DNA of 64,000 bases from Trametes villosa (lineage: Eukaryota; Basidiomycota; Agaricomycetes; Polyporales; Polyporaceae). Location: assembly GCA_002964805.2 (NCBI GenBank), contig PUDQ02000001.1:4054001-4118000 (forward strand), given 5' to 3'. Shown here one piece after another: positions 23,480-33,825 of this stretch. How positions within the stretch are numbered: position 1 is the stretch's first letter; each line of letters starts with the position of its first letter. A program made the position numbers and the translations under genes. The notes beneath the pieces were generated by a model, which worked only from the letters and a program-made list of their open reading frames with translations, searched no databases and was not told the DNA's origin.

Positions 23480-24122
23480 TCACGCACTCTTCTGTTCGCC
23501 CGACGCGCCGTCTTCTACCTTGACGTGCCGCTTTGGCATCGCCTCGATGACTTGCTGCAACCGCCGTCGCTCCTGCTCCCTATTCCGCTGGCATATCGTC
23601 CTGTTCCCGGCCAATTCTTCCCCGTCAGCCAGAGGGAACGCAACCCGCGATGAGGACCACGACTGACCATGTCCCCAGCGAAATCAGCATGAACGACCCC
23701 ACGGCCCAGTTCGACGCGACGAATACGCCTGCGACGCACCCGTCAGCTCACGCTACCAAGTATAGGCAAGAAGGAGAACGAGCGAAGAGACGTACTGGCA
23801 GACATGCCGCGAATAACCCCAATCCCGACCCCGCTCGCGATGCCGCTCAGCAGGCTGTTGCGCGCGCACGGGATCTCGTTGATGTGCGAGAGGTCATCGC
23901 GCACGGAGACCCGCTTCCTTAGGCGTGCGCGTCAGCGGCGGCGCATTCGCGCGGGAGGGGAGCTCGAGCCTGAGGACGCACCTTGAAGGCCTCCTTGAGG
24001 TCGCCCCAGTAGCTCCCGGTTGTCTCCACTTGGTATACGATGCGCTTTGGCGACGACGTCGACGCGCCGGGCGTGGAGGAGGTACTCTCAGACGGGTCTG
24101 AGCTTGCGTCTGCGGAGGACAT
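23480..24122 (-). CDS. cox20: Cytochrome c oxidase assembly protein COX20
   Basis: Four exons on the minus strand, 24122-23982, 23913-23796, 23728-23668 and 23600-23480, give 146 residues. Cox20 is an inner mitochondrial membrane chaperone that presents newly made Cox2 for maturation. The marks are the IPCARNSLLSGIASGVGIGV segment with the family's IPCARxSLL motif and first membrane span, then ASNWAVGSFMLISLGTW as the second span, followed by a charged helix RNREQEERRRLQQVIEAM-like tail. The Ser/Thr-rich N-terminus (residues 2-24) is variable. The first acceptor is read at GGAAG/CGG because the nearer CTAAG site would put a stop in frame; this join is the least certain. Confidence 0.82.
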
Positions 24123-24547
24123 GGTGGTGGATGCAGGCAGGAAACTACCGCTCGAGTGAGCCGTGCTGTGACGTCGCGACTTTCGGATTTCCTAGGCGCG
24201 CGTACGATCGGAAGTCACTTCCGCTACCTTACGGGCGCTCCGAAAGTTCTGCACGCTTGATGCTCTCATGCAGGACTTCATCGAACTACTCTGCAGGGAG
24301 GAACAAACTGTGCATACGATAATATTTGCACTTCAGTATGGCATGGCTAACGTTGTACTGGTAGACAGGAAGACATGCATGAAGAGGACGGCGCACTGAA
24401 CGCCGGTCCCATTCGTAAGAGCCTAAACCGAATAACCAACCGAACGACAGTCCACCTCATTCCATTTGCACCGCCTAGCTTCCAGCCAACTGGCCAGTCG
24501 CAAATGCGCAACAAAAAGAACAAGAGGAGCGGAACCAAACAGATCCC
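24123..24547. other. Intergenic region between COX20 and U2
   Basis: It should contain the COX20 promoter and the U2 downstream region. No further coding or RNA feature was recognised. Confidence 0.35.
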
Positions 24548-24734
24548 CCGACGACACAAGCCGACACTGCAGTGGCAAGGTCATCGCGCCCCCGGGTTGC
24601 AAGCAGAGCCCAGGGGACAGGGGCGGCAAAAATTAGATAACCATTAATGGGGCCGGTGGCCCCATAATAGTGGTTAAACTATTAAGAACAGATACTACAC
24701 TTGATCTAAGCCAAAAGGCCAGAGTGGTGAGGAT
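24548..24734 (-). ncRNA. U2 spliceosomal snRNA
   Basis: The minus strand reads ATCCTCACCACTCTGGCC, then TTTTGGCTTAGATCAAG, then TGTAGTATCTGTTCTTA, the near-invariant 5' half of U2. GTAGTA is the branch-point-pairing sequence. It continues into a stem-loop (ATGGGGCCACCGGCCCCAT) and an Sm site AATTTTTG, followed by the 3' stem-loops. The 5' end is set at 24734 by the ATCNNC start and by a TATA box ~25 nt upstream. The 3' end (~187 nt) is approximate. U2 base-pairs with intron branch points in the spliceosome, consistent with the intron-dense genes around it. Confidence 0.93.
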
Positions 24735-24753
24735 TCCCGGTGCGCGGGGGAGG

Positions 24754-24761
24754 CTTATATA
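24754..24761 (-). promoter_or_regulatory. TATA box of the U2 snRNA gene
   Basis: On the minus strand the sequence GTATATAAGCC sits about 20-27 nt upstream of the inferred U2 5' end, the right place for a TATA element. Confidence 0.6.
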
Positions 24762-24865
24762 CGGGAAGGAGGGGCGCACGGACCATTTGTACGTATGTAC
24801 GACTCGTTGTGGCTACGGGGGACGAGGAGGCGCGAGGGGAATGTGCCACGCTCGCTTACTGCTAA

Positions 24866-24936
24866 GCATTAATGGGGTAGTGGTAACCTGGGTCGTTGCC
24901 ATCGACCCGCCGGGGGTTCGATTCCCCCTTAATGCA
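24866..24936 (+). tRNA. tRNA-Gly (anticodon GCC)
   Basis: The 71-nt sequence folds as a canonical cloverleaf. The acceptor stem is GCATTAA/TTAATGC, the D arm GGGT AGTGGTA ACCT (A box), the anticodon stem GGTCG/CGACC with loop TTGCCAT giving anticodon GCC, and the T arm GGGGG TTCGATT CCCCC (B box). There is no intron. A T-rich run (ATTCTTTTG) lies ~15 nt downstream and could terminate RNA polymerase III. It lies 131 bp from the U2 5' end and is divergent from it. Confidence 0.95.
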
Positions 24937-25183
24937 TTCTACTGAGTTGGTATTCTTTTGTCCAGTCCCGACGGGATCAGTAGGCTTAGTACGCATGCAT
25001 ACAGCGTTGACTCATCTTTTGCCTCATGCTCATACCGCCAGATGCACTTTTCGCTCGAGGTGAGGAAGTATGGATCCAATATGGATCGTGGCATGCGATG
25101 TTTGTTCAAATGATGTGTCTAGTATTACAGTGGTATGTAGTGCTTCTCGTTCTATGGTGGATGGCTGATTCATCCGCTCAACT

Positions 25184-25582
25184 TCACGCGGGGTTGCCCG
25201 GGTGGACAGAGCTCTCTGTCGTCAACTCCTCCAGCGCAGTTTGCTTCTGCTGCTTGCCGACGCCCTGTTCGCCCAAGATGCCTCCCTCCTTCGACTCGAT
25301 CTCCCCCTGCGCGCTCTCCGGATCCAAAGGACGGCCCCGGTGATCAACGGTCTTGTGGCTGAAGGGCTCGTTCTGAAGTTCGGCGAACGTCAGCGCAAGT
25401 CAAGAGAAGACAGAGCACGACCAATCGGAACTCACGTGGGGAGGGTCTTGGAGGTACTCCTCGTGGATGTCCCGCTCGGTGACCGCAGGGCGGCCGACGG
25501 TCTGGTGTGCCTTCTTGAAGGTGCTACCCTCGTCCGTCGCGGTCGCGCGGTCGACGAGGTCCTGGTGGCGGGTGCTCGACAT
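25184..25582 (-). CDS. Small conserved-looking hypothetical protein, 111 aa
   Basis: Two exons on the minus strand, 25582-25436 and 25372-25184, are joined at phase 0 over a 63-nt intron (GTGAGT..TTCAG). The product is hydrophilic, with no signal peptide and no membrane span. The N-terminal half contains STFKKAHQTVGRPAVTERDI, and the C-terminal half contains HRGRPLDPESAQGEIESKEGG and GEQGVGKQQKQTALEELTTE. The composition (Glu, Lys, Gln, Thr) suggests a small, perhaps intrinsically disordered protein. I do not recognise a family. The clean intron, the in-frame stop and protein-like composition argue for a real gene. Confidence 0.6.
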
Positions 25583-26266
25583 GATGGTGGGTGGTGAAGT
25601 TATAGCGTGGACAGAAAGAGTCGAGTGGGTGTGGTAGAGAGTCGTAAAGGTCGTGGACGTGCTTGTGTGCTGTCGTGCGGACGGATTCCTGGCTCTTATA
25701 CCGCCAGCGCTGGAGAGCGGGATACCCGATGCGTCATGGTGATGTCAAGACCTACGGAAGAGTACCCGCTGTGGACCCACAACACCAACGCTGCCGAATA
25801 TGGCGTGCGCTCCACCATATTGGGCCGATTTCCGACCAAGCTGCCGACGGCATCGAGAGAGTTCCAGTTGGCGCGCGAACGTTGTCGATGGCGATCGAAG
25901 GGTTTGTGCCGCTCATCCGTATGCAGCATCGACGCGACGAATTTGGGACGTTGACGACGAACCTCTGTAATATGGCGAGCAAGTCAAAACCTCCACGTAC
26001 ATCGCGTAATACATGACGGTCGCAAGCATCGCGGGCTGCATATTAGCAGGAGCGCCGGGATGGCGGACATTTTGCGTCACATCTATGGCGAACAGTTAGA
26101 ACGGTCTTTGCCTTCGAGGTGCGCTAGCGAGAGGCTTACCGCAGTGTGTTACAAGATGGGGAGCAACGCGGATCTCGGTGTTCGACCATACAAACCTCGT
26201 TGAGTGGGTGGACATTAGGGTAATCGATTATAAGCTATACGGTAAGGTCCGTGTCATCATCACCAG
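25583..26266. other. Intergenic region
   Basis: It lies between the small hypothetical gene and the 3' end of the LYR-motif gene. Short open frames are present but none has a motif or a coherent exon partner. It should include the promoter of the hypothetical gene (leftward). Confidence 0.35.
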
Positions 26267-27644
26267 CTAACTTGCGCTATCGGTGCTGCCAGGAGCCGCA
26301 GACTCGCGCCGAGCATTCTCCTGCCTGATCTCTTCCGCCATGCGATCCAGCATCTCTCTGTTCTCCGGCTTGCCCTCCTCGGCCTTCCACGCGTCCGGAT
26401 CGCGCAGCTTGAACCCCAGCGCACGCTTCACCCGCCCCACATACCCAACCTCGCTCACCCCGCGCGCGATCTCGTCCATGCGCCTCCGCTGCGGCGACAT
26501 GAGCGCGAGCTGGTGTGCGGGTGGCCTCTGGCGCATCTGCCGGGCGAGCCTGTTCGTCATCTCACCGCGCCGCTCACGTTCGCGCTCGCGCGTCTTGTTC
26601 TCGATTTTCGCGCGCCGCGCAGACTTGAGCTGCTCCAGCAGCTCGCGCGGGAAGCGCGTCCTTGCGCGTCGCCGCTCTTCGTGGAAGGTCCGGTCGATGA
26701 AGTCCAGTTGCTTTGTGATACGCGCGCCTGTGGGCATGACGAGGTGAGTAAGTGGTATAATGGGGAATGGACGATACATACGCCAGCTGGCCCTGTCGAC
26801 AAAGCTGAGAGTGAACGGCGGGTTCTCTGGGTCCTTGGCTAGGGAGAACTCGAATTTGTGCTCTGTTTCCACGAGTTGTTGATACTCCGTTAACACTTCC
26901 TGCCTGGCCAGCCGGCGCTCACGCGCTTTCCGCCGCCAGTGAATCATGCCTGTGATGTGGGCGGGCTGGGGCCGAAGTCGCGGGAGAGGCCCGTGGAACA
27001 TCGTAGGTTTGAGGTATGCGCCGGTCACGACTGGACGCGTGCGCAAGCGTTCCATCCACGCCTACAGTCATGTGTATCAGCACGGAGCATCGGCACGGAA
27101 GAGAATGCGCGTACCAGCTCTGCTTGGAAGATGTCTTGGGATTCAGCTCGCCGGGCTGCCCCTTCGATCATCTTGCTGTAGCGCGTGCATACGGCTTCAA
27201 GGTGCTTGTCTCCTTCCTTGACTTTTCGATATACATCCCATCGCTATGCAGACATGAGGCTCGTATGGCATTTGCAACGGCGGAGCGTAGTGAACGTACC
27301 GCATGAGCTGTCTTCAGGTCTCGCGTGACGTCTCCTTGCTCGCGCACGCCTTTACGCGCACGAAAGAAGTCCCGCATATGCCCCCTGATCTTCACAAACA
27401 CGCATGAGCAAGGGATTTACAAGGATGCACGCCTCCTCAATGCTGAAAAAGGTGCGAAGCGGCGTACCGTGTCTGAAGGAGCGTCGCGCAAGATACCTCT
27501 GTAGAGAGTCCATAATGTTGGAACGCGATGAGCTGGTAGTCTCGTCAATGGCGCGCGAAAGTGTGTTGGGCGCAGCCCAGATATGAGTCCAGCGAGACGA
27601 GCGCGGTGGGCAATAGACTCGGGGGAGGGTAGTGGTACGGCCAT
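26267..27644 (-). CDS. LYR-motif protein with long basic C-terminal extension
   Basis: Five exons on the minus strand, 27644-27468, 27389-27300, 27243-27115, 27061-26782 and 26727-26267, give 378 residues. The N-terminal third carries a Complex1_LYR-type motif, TLWTLYRGILRDAP (about residues 43-56), followed by MRDFFRARKGVRE, the downstream helix typical of LYR proteins. These are small mitochondrial adaptors for Fe-S cluster transfer and respiratory-complex or ribosome assembly. The family is usually 80-130 residues. This protein continues with ~250 residues rich in Arg, Glu and Lys (for example KTRERERERRGEMTNRLARQ), which could be helical and RNA-binding. It is divergent from the peroxin gene (625 bp between the starts). 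Mitochondrial location is inference. Confidence 0.75.
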
Positions 27645-28269
27645 GCAGTCACACGATAGCGACGTCTGACTTCTCACAGAGAACTAGCCATAGAGCACAG
27701 GTCAACCGTCAGAAAAGATAGCCAAAGTGCGCTCTACGTCGAGAGGGTCGAAGGCGAAGGTGAGGGGACGATGTACAACGGAGGCGCGCCGTGGTCGTGC
27801 GCGTCCTGCGAGCGCGCGTCGATCGAGCCTCGTCCAATCACATGTCTGCAGTCTTCCCCAGACTCTGTGGCGGCGCTCGCTCTTAGAGTCGCACCACCAT
27901 CGTGCTCAGAACGCAGCCGACTGTTCACCAGCACTGTCGTACGACTCCCAGCCGCGGTCAAATACGCACACAGTCGTCGAAACGCGGAATACTTGGAGGG
28001 AGAGCGCATATAGCGACGTGTCTTTCGCGGCAACACAGGATCGTGGGGCGCCCCTCTTGCCACCATCCGAACGGCCTCGACATTCTCAAGGTGGGTACTC
28101 CTGTCATAACCCGAGGACGAAAGGATACTAGCTCATCTTTCAGTACCAGTTACGCGTTCAGTGAAAGAGCAGACCCTTCGAGAGGCTGTAATACCTGAGG
28201 TGCTCACAAACCCGTCCGCCCGAAGTCCTGTCCTGTGCGGGCCGTGACCGGTGACCAGCCGTAGACACG
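27645..28269. other. Divergent promoter region between LYR gene and peroxin
   Basis: The 625 bp between two start codons should hold both promoters. No additional gene could be supported. Confidence 0.4.
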
Positions 28270-29907
28270 ATGGCCAGCCTCGACTATGTGGAGGTGCCCA
28301 CTTATGCCACACGCCTTCGCTCGGCCGAATCCCACCATGACCTCCGTCCTGCGCCCAAAGTCGTCACCTCTCTGCCCCGACCAGAGCACTCACCCGTCCG
28401 CAGCGCCTCACCTATGACGCAACCTATGTCGCCAACGAAGACGGGATCCAACTTGACTTCCATGCTCTTGACGTCTGCTCTGCAATTACCGGCCAACACC
28501 CCTTCCACTCCGCAGACGTACGGCGCGAAGAAAGGCGCTCCGCGTCTGCTCAGCACACGAGACCCGCTATCAATACCTATCACGACCACGAACTTCCGGA
28601 GATTTGTCGCCAAGAGTGGACCCGTCTTCTGGCTCCAGGACCGGATCGAGGAGATCATTCTCTGGAAGAGGGGTTGGAAGTACACCGTCGTGTGGATGGC
28701 AGCATACGCATTCCTCTGTAAGGCAAGACTCCTCCCTTTTGTGCTGCCGCGACTTACACGAATGTCATCTTAGGCTACTTCCCGCGGCTTGTCTTCCTGA
28801 TCCCTCATGCTATCATCATTGGTGTCCTTCTCGCCACACATCCGGCAATACGTAAGGGGGAGAACCTTGACGTCCTGCCGCCCCGGGTCACCCAGCCGAT
28901 GCCTCCCACCCAACCTACGGAGGGCAGCGCCGACTGGCTGGCCAATTTGCAAGCGATTCAGAACCTTATGGGCTCAGTGTAAGCTTGTGTGGCGACTGCA
29001 CCCAGGAATCAGAATTGTTGACATCATCTTCCCTTTGCCGGTAGATCCGATGCCCACGATTTCGCCGTCAAGTTCGTGCCGTACCTCACTTACTCGTCCT
29101 CGTACACCGGAACTATCCTCTCTGTGGCCATAACGACATTCCTGCTCATGATTCCGGTGGTGAACATGCTTCCGATGCGGACCACATGCCTCGTCCTCGG
29201 GCTTCTCCCCTTCTTCATTACTCATCCATTCACCCAACATACGCTCTTCCCTACGCTCCAGTCTGGGTACCGTCCAGTGCTGAATGCGCTGCGCTTCCGT
29301 GCCTTGCGCGTCGTCGACAACGACAACCTCGAGGACAAGCATTGGCGGACGGAGCTCCGTGAAGTTGAGCTATGGGAGAACGAGCGCTGGGCCCCGGGCG
29401 CAGTCAGCAATTCCGAAGAAGGCGTTAGATCGGAAGGGTCCTGGGGCAAAATGAACCTTAAGCCAGGAGAACGTAAGGCGTGGACTCGCGGACGCGATGG
29501 TTGGAGCGGCGTGTCGGATGACGGAGGCGGGGAAGTAAGGTCAGCACGTTCCTTAGATTGTGTCAGAATGACTATACGGCGACTCGGGACTGTGTTTGAC
29601 CTCCTTCCTTTGCAGCAGCAACCTCACGTTTTCTCTGGGCACCGGCTGGGTCTTCGTGGAGACCGAAGACTGGCGACCCGACTTGGAGGGTTCCTGGGTC
29701 GGCCCGGGCGGCGCAGACGAAGGTAGGGCGTTCTAGTGTTATTCTCATGACGTGACTGATGATTCGTGGCACGCTGCAGGTGGATGGGTGTATACGAACG
29801 ATGCGTGGCTCGATCCGCGCCCGTATCCGCTCGAAGAGTGGAGGAACTCTGGCGGCATGACGAGAAGACGGCGGTGGATGCGAAGGATATACTATCACCC
29901 CTCTTAG
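28270..29907 (+). CDS. Peroxin of the Pex24/dysferlin-domain family (Pex28-32 type)
   Basis: Five exons, 28270-28717, 28774-28978, 29045-29539, 29616-29722 and 29780-29907, give 460 residues. Proteins of this family are integral peroxisomal/ER membrane proteins that control peroxisome size and number. Three or four hydrophobic spans are visible: WKYTVVWMAAYAFLCYFPRL and the LIPHAIIIGVLLA segment, then TILSVAITTFLLMIPVVNML and LVLGLLPFFITHPF. The C-terminal cytosolic part has dysferlin-type signatures: LREVELWENERW, GWVFVETEDWRPDLEGSW, then GGWVYTNDAWLDP and a final TRRRRWMRRIYYHPS. The intron-3 donor is read as AAG/GTCAGC, because the nearer GTAAGG would break the reading frame. The 3' part of this gene was copied downstream (see 32820-33405). 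Confidence 0.85.
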
Positions 29908-30273
29908 TCCGTGTAAGTTGGCGTAGGCGTTCTCAATCACAAATTTGGTGCGCTATATTATTCTGCTATGACCTTCAGGTTCCGCTCAGGTCTATGTGAG
30001 TTTTCGCGTGTTCTACGCGCCTTTCGGAAGTTCACGTCGGAGCTAATAGCGTGGTCACAGCAGCGTGTACGTCACGAAGAGTGAGCGGTTTGAGAAGCAC
30101 TCCCAGACCTACTCCGAGACCTGAACCGAGAAGACGCGCTACCCCAAGCGCGGAATGCGGAGAAACACCACACATCTTGAATATGTACTACTATGGCGTG
30201 AGTGACACCCAGATCGTCGAGACACCGCGCCGTAGGGGAGCGCCAGCGGCGCTCAAGGCCTCGCTGTGGCTCG

Positions 30274-30280
30274 TATATAA
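30274..30280 (+). promoter_or_regulatory. TATA box of P450a
   Basis: TATATAA lies 64 nt upstream of the P450a ATG, in a strong position for a fungal TATA element. Confidence 0.6.
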
Positions 30281-30343
30281 TGACCACCGCGGCTCAGCTT
30301 GGACTACACATCCCCACTCCATCTTTCTCTGTATATCATAGCA

Positions 30344-32505
30344 ATGACTCTGCCATCCCTCGTCAATCTTCCCTGCGCTTTCGTGGTATCTCTACTAATC
30401 CTCCTCTACATACGCTCCGTCGTGAGCTGGAGGGCTCGCGCTCGCGGCAGACCGCTCCCTCCCGGTCCCAGGCGGCTCCCTCTTATTGGCAACCTACTCA
30501 GCATTCCGCGGTGGAAGCCATGGATTGGTTTCCGAGACCTGTCTGCACAGTACGGTGTGTATCATGCTCTTCATTCCTCGGCGGTGCTACGTTGTGTTCA
30601 TCTTAGTCCATAGGCAAGCTCACGTACCTTGAGGTTCTTGGCCAATCAATCCTCGTACTTGGAAGCCCCGACGCCATCTTCGAGTTGCTCGAGCGTCGGT
30701 CTGCCAACACGTCAGACAGGACCATATCTCCCCTGATATCCCTGTGCGTTCAACTCTCTTACTCATGACAGGTTGCGTGACTAACTTTCGCGATCGTGAG
30801 CAGTGCAGGGCAAGGCTCTAACTTCGCCTTCATGCCGTACGGTCAGTACTGGAGACGTCACAGGCGAGCCTTCTGGCAGCATTTCCACGGCTCGATGTCG
30901 GAGGAATACTGGCCGGTGCAGCGAGCCTATGCGCGCGACTTCCTCGTTAAGCTCCTGGACAAACCAACCGAGGTCCGACAGCTGATTCGATAGTAAGCTA
31001 ATTCCCTCCCTCAAGGACCCAGGCGTCGGTGACTGACTGTTGCTTTGTGCCTATGCGACCTGTTTCAGCAACTTCTCCGGGGCAATTATGAAGGTCGTCT
31101 ACGGCGCGGACATCGTGGACGACGGGGACGAGCTTATCGACGTCATCGACGACGCCTTCATCGGCTTGCGCGAGCTCACCGTCTCCGTGCAGACGCTGCT
31201 CGAGTTCTTGCCGATGTTCGGGCGGCTCCCCGCGTGGGTGCCCGGCGCAAGCTTCATCGAAACTCTCACCCGGGCGCAGAAGCCGAGCAAGCGACTCGTG
31301 CATGACGAGTTTGACAAGTTTAAAACGGACGTGGTGAGTAACCTTTGAGTAGTCGTTACAAATGGGTGCATACACAGAAACGCTTATTTCGCTGGATTTC
31401 AGGAGCAGGGAGCGAAGAACACGTCTATGGTGTCGAAGCTGCTCGCTCGTATCGCGCAGTCCTCGCAGGCTCAAGAGGTCCAACAACAAGAAGAGCTCAT
31501 CGTTAGAGGCGTTGCCGCTGCAGCAGTCGAAGGTATGCGGACAAAGCCACCTTGTTACATTTGATACATATTTACGAGCTCGCCATGACAGGTGGTGCTG
31601 ACACGGTGAGTCGCGAGACAGCATAGCGGTATGCTAGAGCGGAACTATACTGATCTTATACCACAGGCATTCTCTACAGTTGAAGGGCTCCTGTTTGCGC
31701 TCTCGCAACACCCTGAAGTACAGAAGAAGGCCCAGGCCGAGCTCGACGCCGTCGTCGGCCCGCACCGCCTCCCCGACTTCGGCGACCGCGACTCGCTCGT
31801 CTACATCAAGGCGATCATCAAAGAGGGCTTGCGGTGGCACAACGTCATCCCCCTCGGCGTGGCGCATCGGACTGTCGAGGACGACGAGTTCCACGGCTAC
31901 TTCATCCCCGCCGGCACCACAGTTGTTGGGAGTGTTTGGTACGCAGTGTACACTGTATGCGCCCAGCCTCACGCTCACGCTGAATCCACGGCGTCAGGGC
32001 GTGTGCGCATGATCCCACCATCTACCCAGACCCCGACACATTCAATCCGGATCGCTTCATCAAGGACGGGCAGCTTGACCCTGACGTGCTGGATCCCGCC
32101 TCCCTAGTCTTCGGCTGGGGAAGAAGGTGCGCGCCCATCCCTCTTCGCAGAGCGATCTCCTACTAACTACTACTGCACGCAGGATATGCCCCGGACGACA
32201 CTTTGCCGACGCCGCGCTCTTCATCACTGTCGCCTCCCTGCTGCATGTCTTTGAGCTCACTCCACCGCTCGACGACGCCGGGAACCCAGTGAAGCGCGAT
32301 TTCGAGGTCTCGCATGGGTTTCTTTCGTACGTCTGCCCGAGTGTCGCAGGCCGCACCGTAGAGCTCATGATATTCTTGCAGATATCCACTGGACTGCCGG
32401 TGCACGGTGAAACCCCGCTCGCCGGAGGCTGCCGCACTCCTGCGGGCTTCTCAGCCTTTGGAGAGTTTACAGGATGACACCACCATTGACGGGATGCCTA
32501 TCTAG
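30344..32505 (+). CDS. Cytochrome P450 monooxygenase (P450a)
   Basis: Ten exons, 30344-30554, 30614-30743, 30804-30992, 31069-31333, 31403-31532, 31592-31605, 31667-31938, 31998-32126, 32183-32326 and 32382-32505, encode 535 residues. An N-terminal membrane anchor (~residues 5-25) is followed by the proline-rich hinge RPLPPGPRRLPLIGN. The I-helix EGGADT is built across a 14-nt exon. ExxR is EGLR (366-369), the PERF-like motif is FNPDRF, and the haem loop FGWGRRICPGRHFAD has Cys449. It is an ER-bound haem-thiolate oxygenase of the group often annotated near O-methylsterigmatocystin oxidoreductase; the substrate is unknown. The residue after the I-helix DT is Ala, where P450b and P450c have Thr. 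It is a tandem duplicate of P450b with identical intron positions. All motifs are intact. Confidence 0.93.
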
Positions 32506-32819
32506 CCAACATCTATGCACCGTTTGCCTCCAAACCTTCGACTCGAGAAGCCGTGTGGTGCAGGAGAAAGCACGGAGTCGATTCGCCCCTATACGCGTGT
32601 TGCTGTACGTATCAATGTCGAACCCAATCAATGCTGTTTGACAAGTTCCAAACTCGGATGGACACACACGTACCGTCTTCTCCGCACCATGCGGTCTCGG
32701 ACAGCTTGTATGTCTGGGCGCCGCAGGGCAGTGATAGTATTGTCTTCTCCCGGATGTCCCCCACGCCATTTTCACGCAGATCGAAGGAACCGGCTTCAAG
32801 AACAGTAGCTGGTTTCCCT

Positions 32820-33405
32820 GCCTGGAGGACGAGCATTGGCGGCCGGAGCTCAGGGAAGTCAAGCTGTGGGAGAACGAATGGTGGGCTCCAGGCGCAGCCG
32901 GCAGTTCCGAAGAGGGCGTTAGATCGGCGGAAGGGTCTTGGGGGTAAATCGAACCTGAGGCCAGGGGAACGTAAGGCTTGGACCCGCGGACGAAATGGCT
33001 GGAGCGGGGTATCGAATGGTGGGGGCGGCGAAGCAAGGTCAGCACGTTCCTTGGAATCTGCTGTGAATGACCAATCGGAGGGCAGTGTTTGACCTCCTTC
33101 CTTTGCAGTAGCAACCTTACCTTCGTTGGGTGCCGGCTGGGTTCTCGTGGAAACCGACGACTGGCGACCCGACCTGGAGGGTTCCTGGGTTGGGCCAGGC
33201 GGCCCAGACGAAGGTAGGTCGGACGCCTCTGTGCCGTTATCATGACGCGGCTAATGCACCTGACCCCAGGCGGGTGTACACGAACGATGCGTGGCTCGAT
33301 CCGCGCCCGTATCCGCTCGAAGAGTGGAGGAGTTCTGGGCGTATGACGAGAAGACGGCGATGGACGAGGAGGATAGCTACCACCCCTCCCAGCCCGCGTA
33401 AGTTG
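32820..33405 (+). pseudogene. Truncated peroxin (Pex24/dysferlin) pseudogene
   Basis: This is a copy of the 3' third of the peroxin gene at 28270-29907, without promoter, start or membrane spans. Recognisable pieces in order are LEDEHWRPELREVKLWENE, an EEGVRS piece, then the SSNLTF exon and finally VYTNDAWLDPRPYPLEEWRS followed by TRRRRWTRRI. Frames are interrupted: a stop follows the SEEGVRSAEGSWG-like part, and the exon with GSWVG is shifted. The normal stop codon after the RRI tail is lost. A long antisense open frame spans this region but has no family similarity. Confidence 0.85.
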
Positions 33406-33783
33406 GTATAGGAATTCCCTAATGGGATTACTATGGGTTATCCTCTTCTGCCGCGGTCTCCGGACACCCGCCCAGGGGCGCCTGCCAGGTGAGTATTCGC
33501 CTGTTATGCGAGCCAATATTGGTGAAAGACCTGAAGGCTGATTGAGGAGTCGTAGCAACATGGACCCCACAATCAGCGATCAGTTTGAGAAGCACTCCTA
33601 GACCGGCGCCGCAGGCTGGATCGAGAAGCCTTGTTACCACATGCAAGGAACGCCGGGTGCAGATGCATGTGGTGTGTGTACGTATATTGAATATGTACTG
33701 CTATGGCGTGAGTAACACCCAGGTCGTCCCTTCAGCTCACCGTTGGACAGCTGCAGTGTCCCTCGATACATTGCTGGGATCCC

Positions 33784-33793
33784 TATATATTAA
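33784..33793 (+). promoter_or_regulatory. TATA box of P450b
   Basis: TATATATTAA lies about 35-42 nt upstream of the P450b ATG. Confidence 0.55.
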
Positions 33794-33825
33794 CTGCTAC
33801 GGCTCTACGTAAGTCTCCAAGCATC

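Larger units (their letters stand above)
29340..32817 (+). repeat. Tandem duplication, unit 1
   Basis: This ~3.47 kb unit runs from inside the peroxin gene (about CTCGAGGACAAGCATTGG) through the peroxin tail, the intergenic region, P450a and its 3' flank. The same order recurs at 32818-36290. Intergenic landmarks shared by the two units include GTTTGAGAAGCACTCC and TTGAATATGTACT.CTATGGC upstream of each P450. Downstream of each P450 the shared marks are CGATTCGCCC.TGTACG-like and TACACGTACCGTC.TCTCCG. Boundaries are approximate to about 20 bp. Confidence 0.8.

Noticed and set aside
32467..33570. 367-codon minus-strand open frame across the duplication junction
   Set aside because: It spans unrelated segments (P450 3' flank and peroxin pseudogene), is low complexity and has no family motif.
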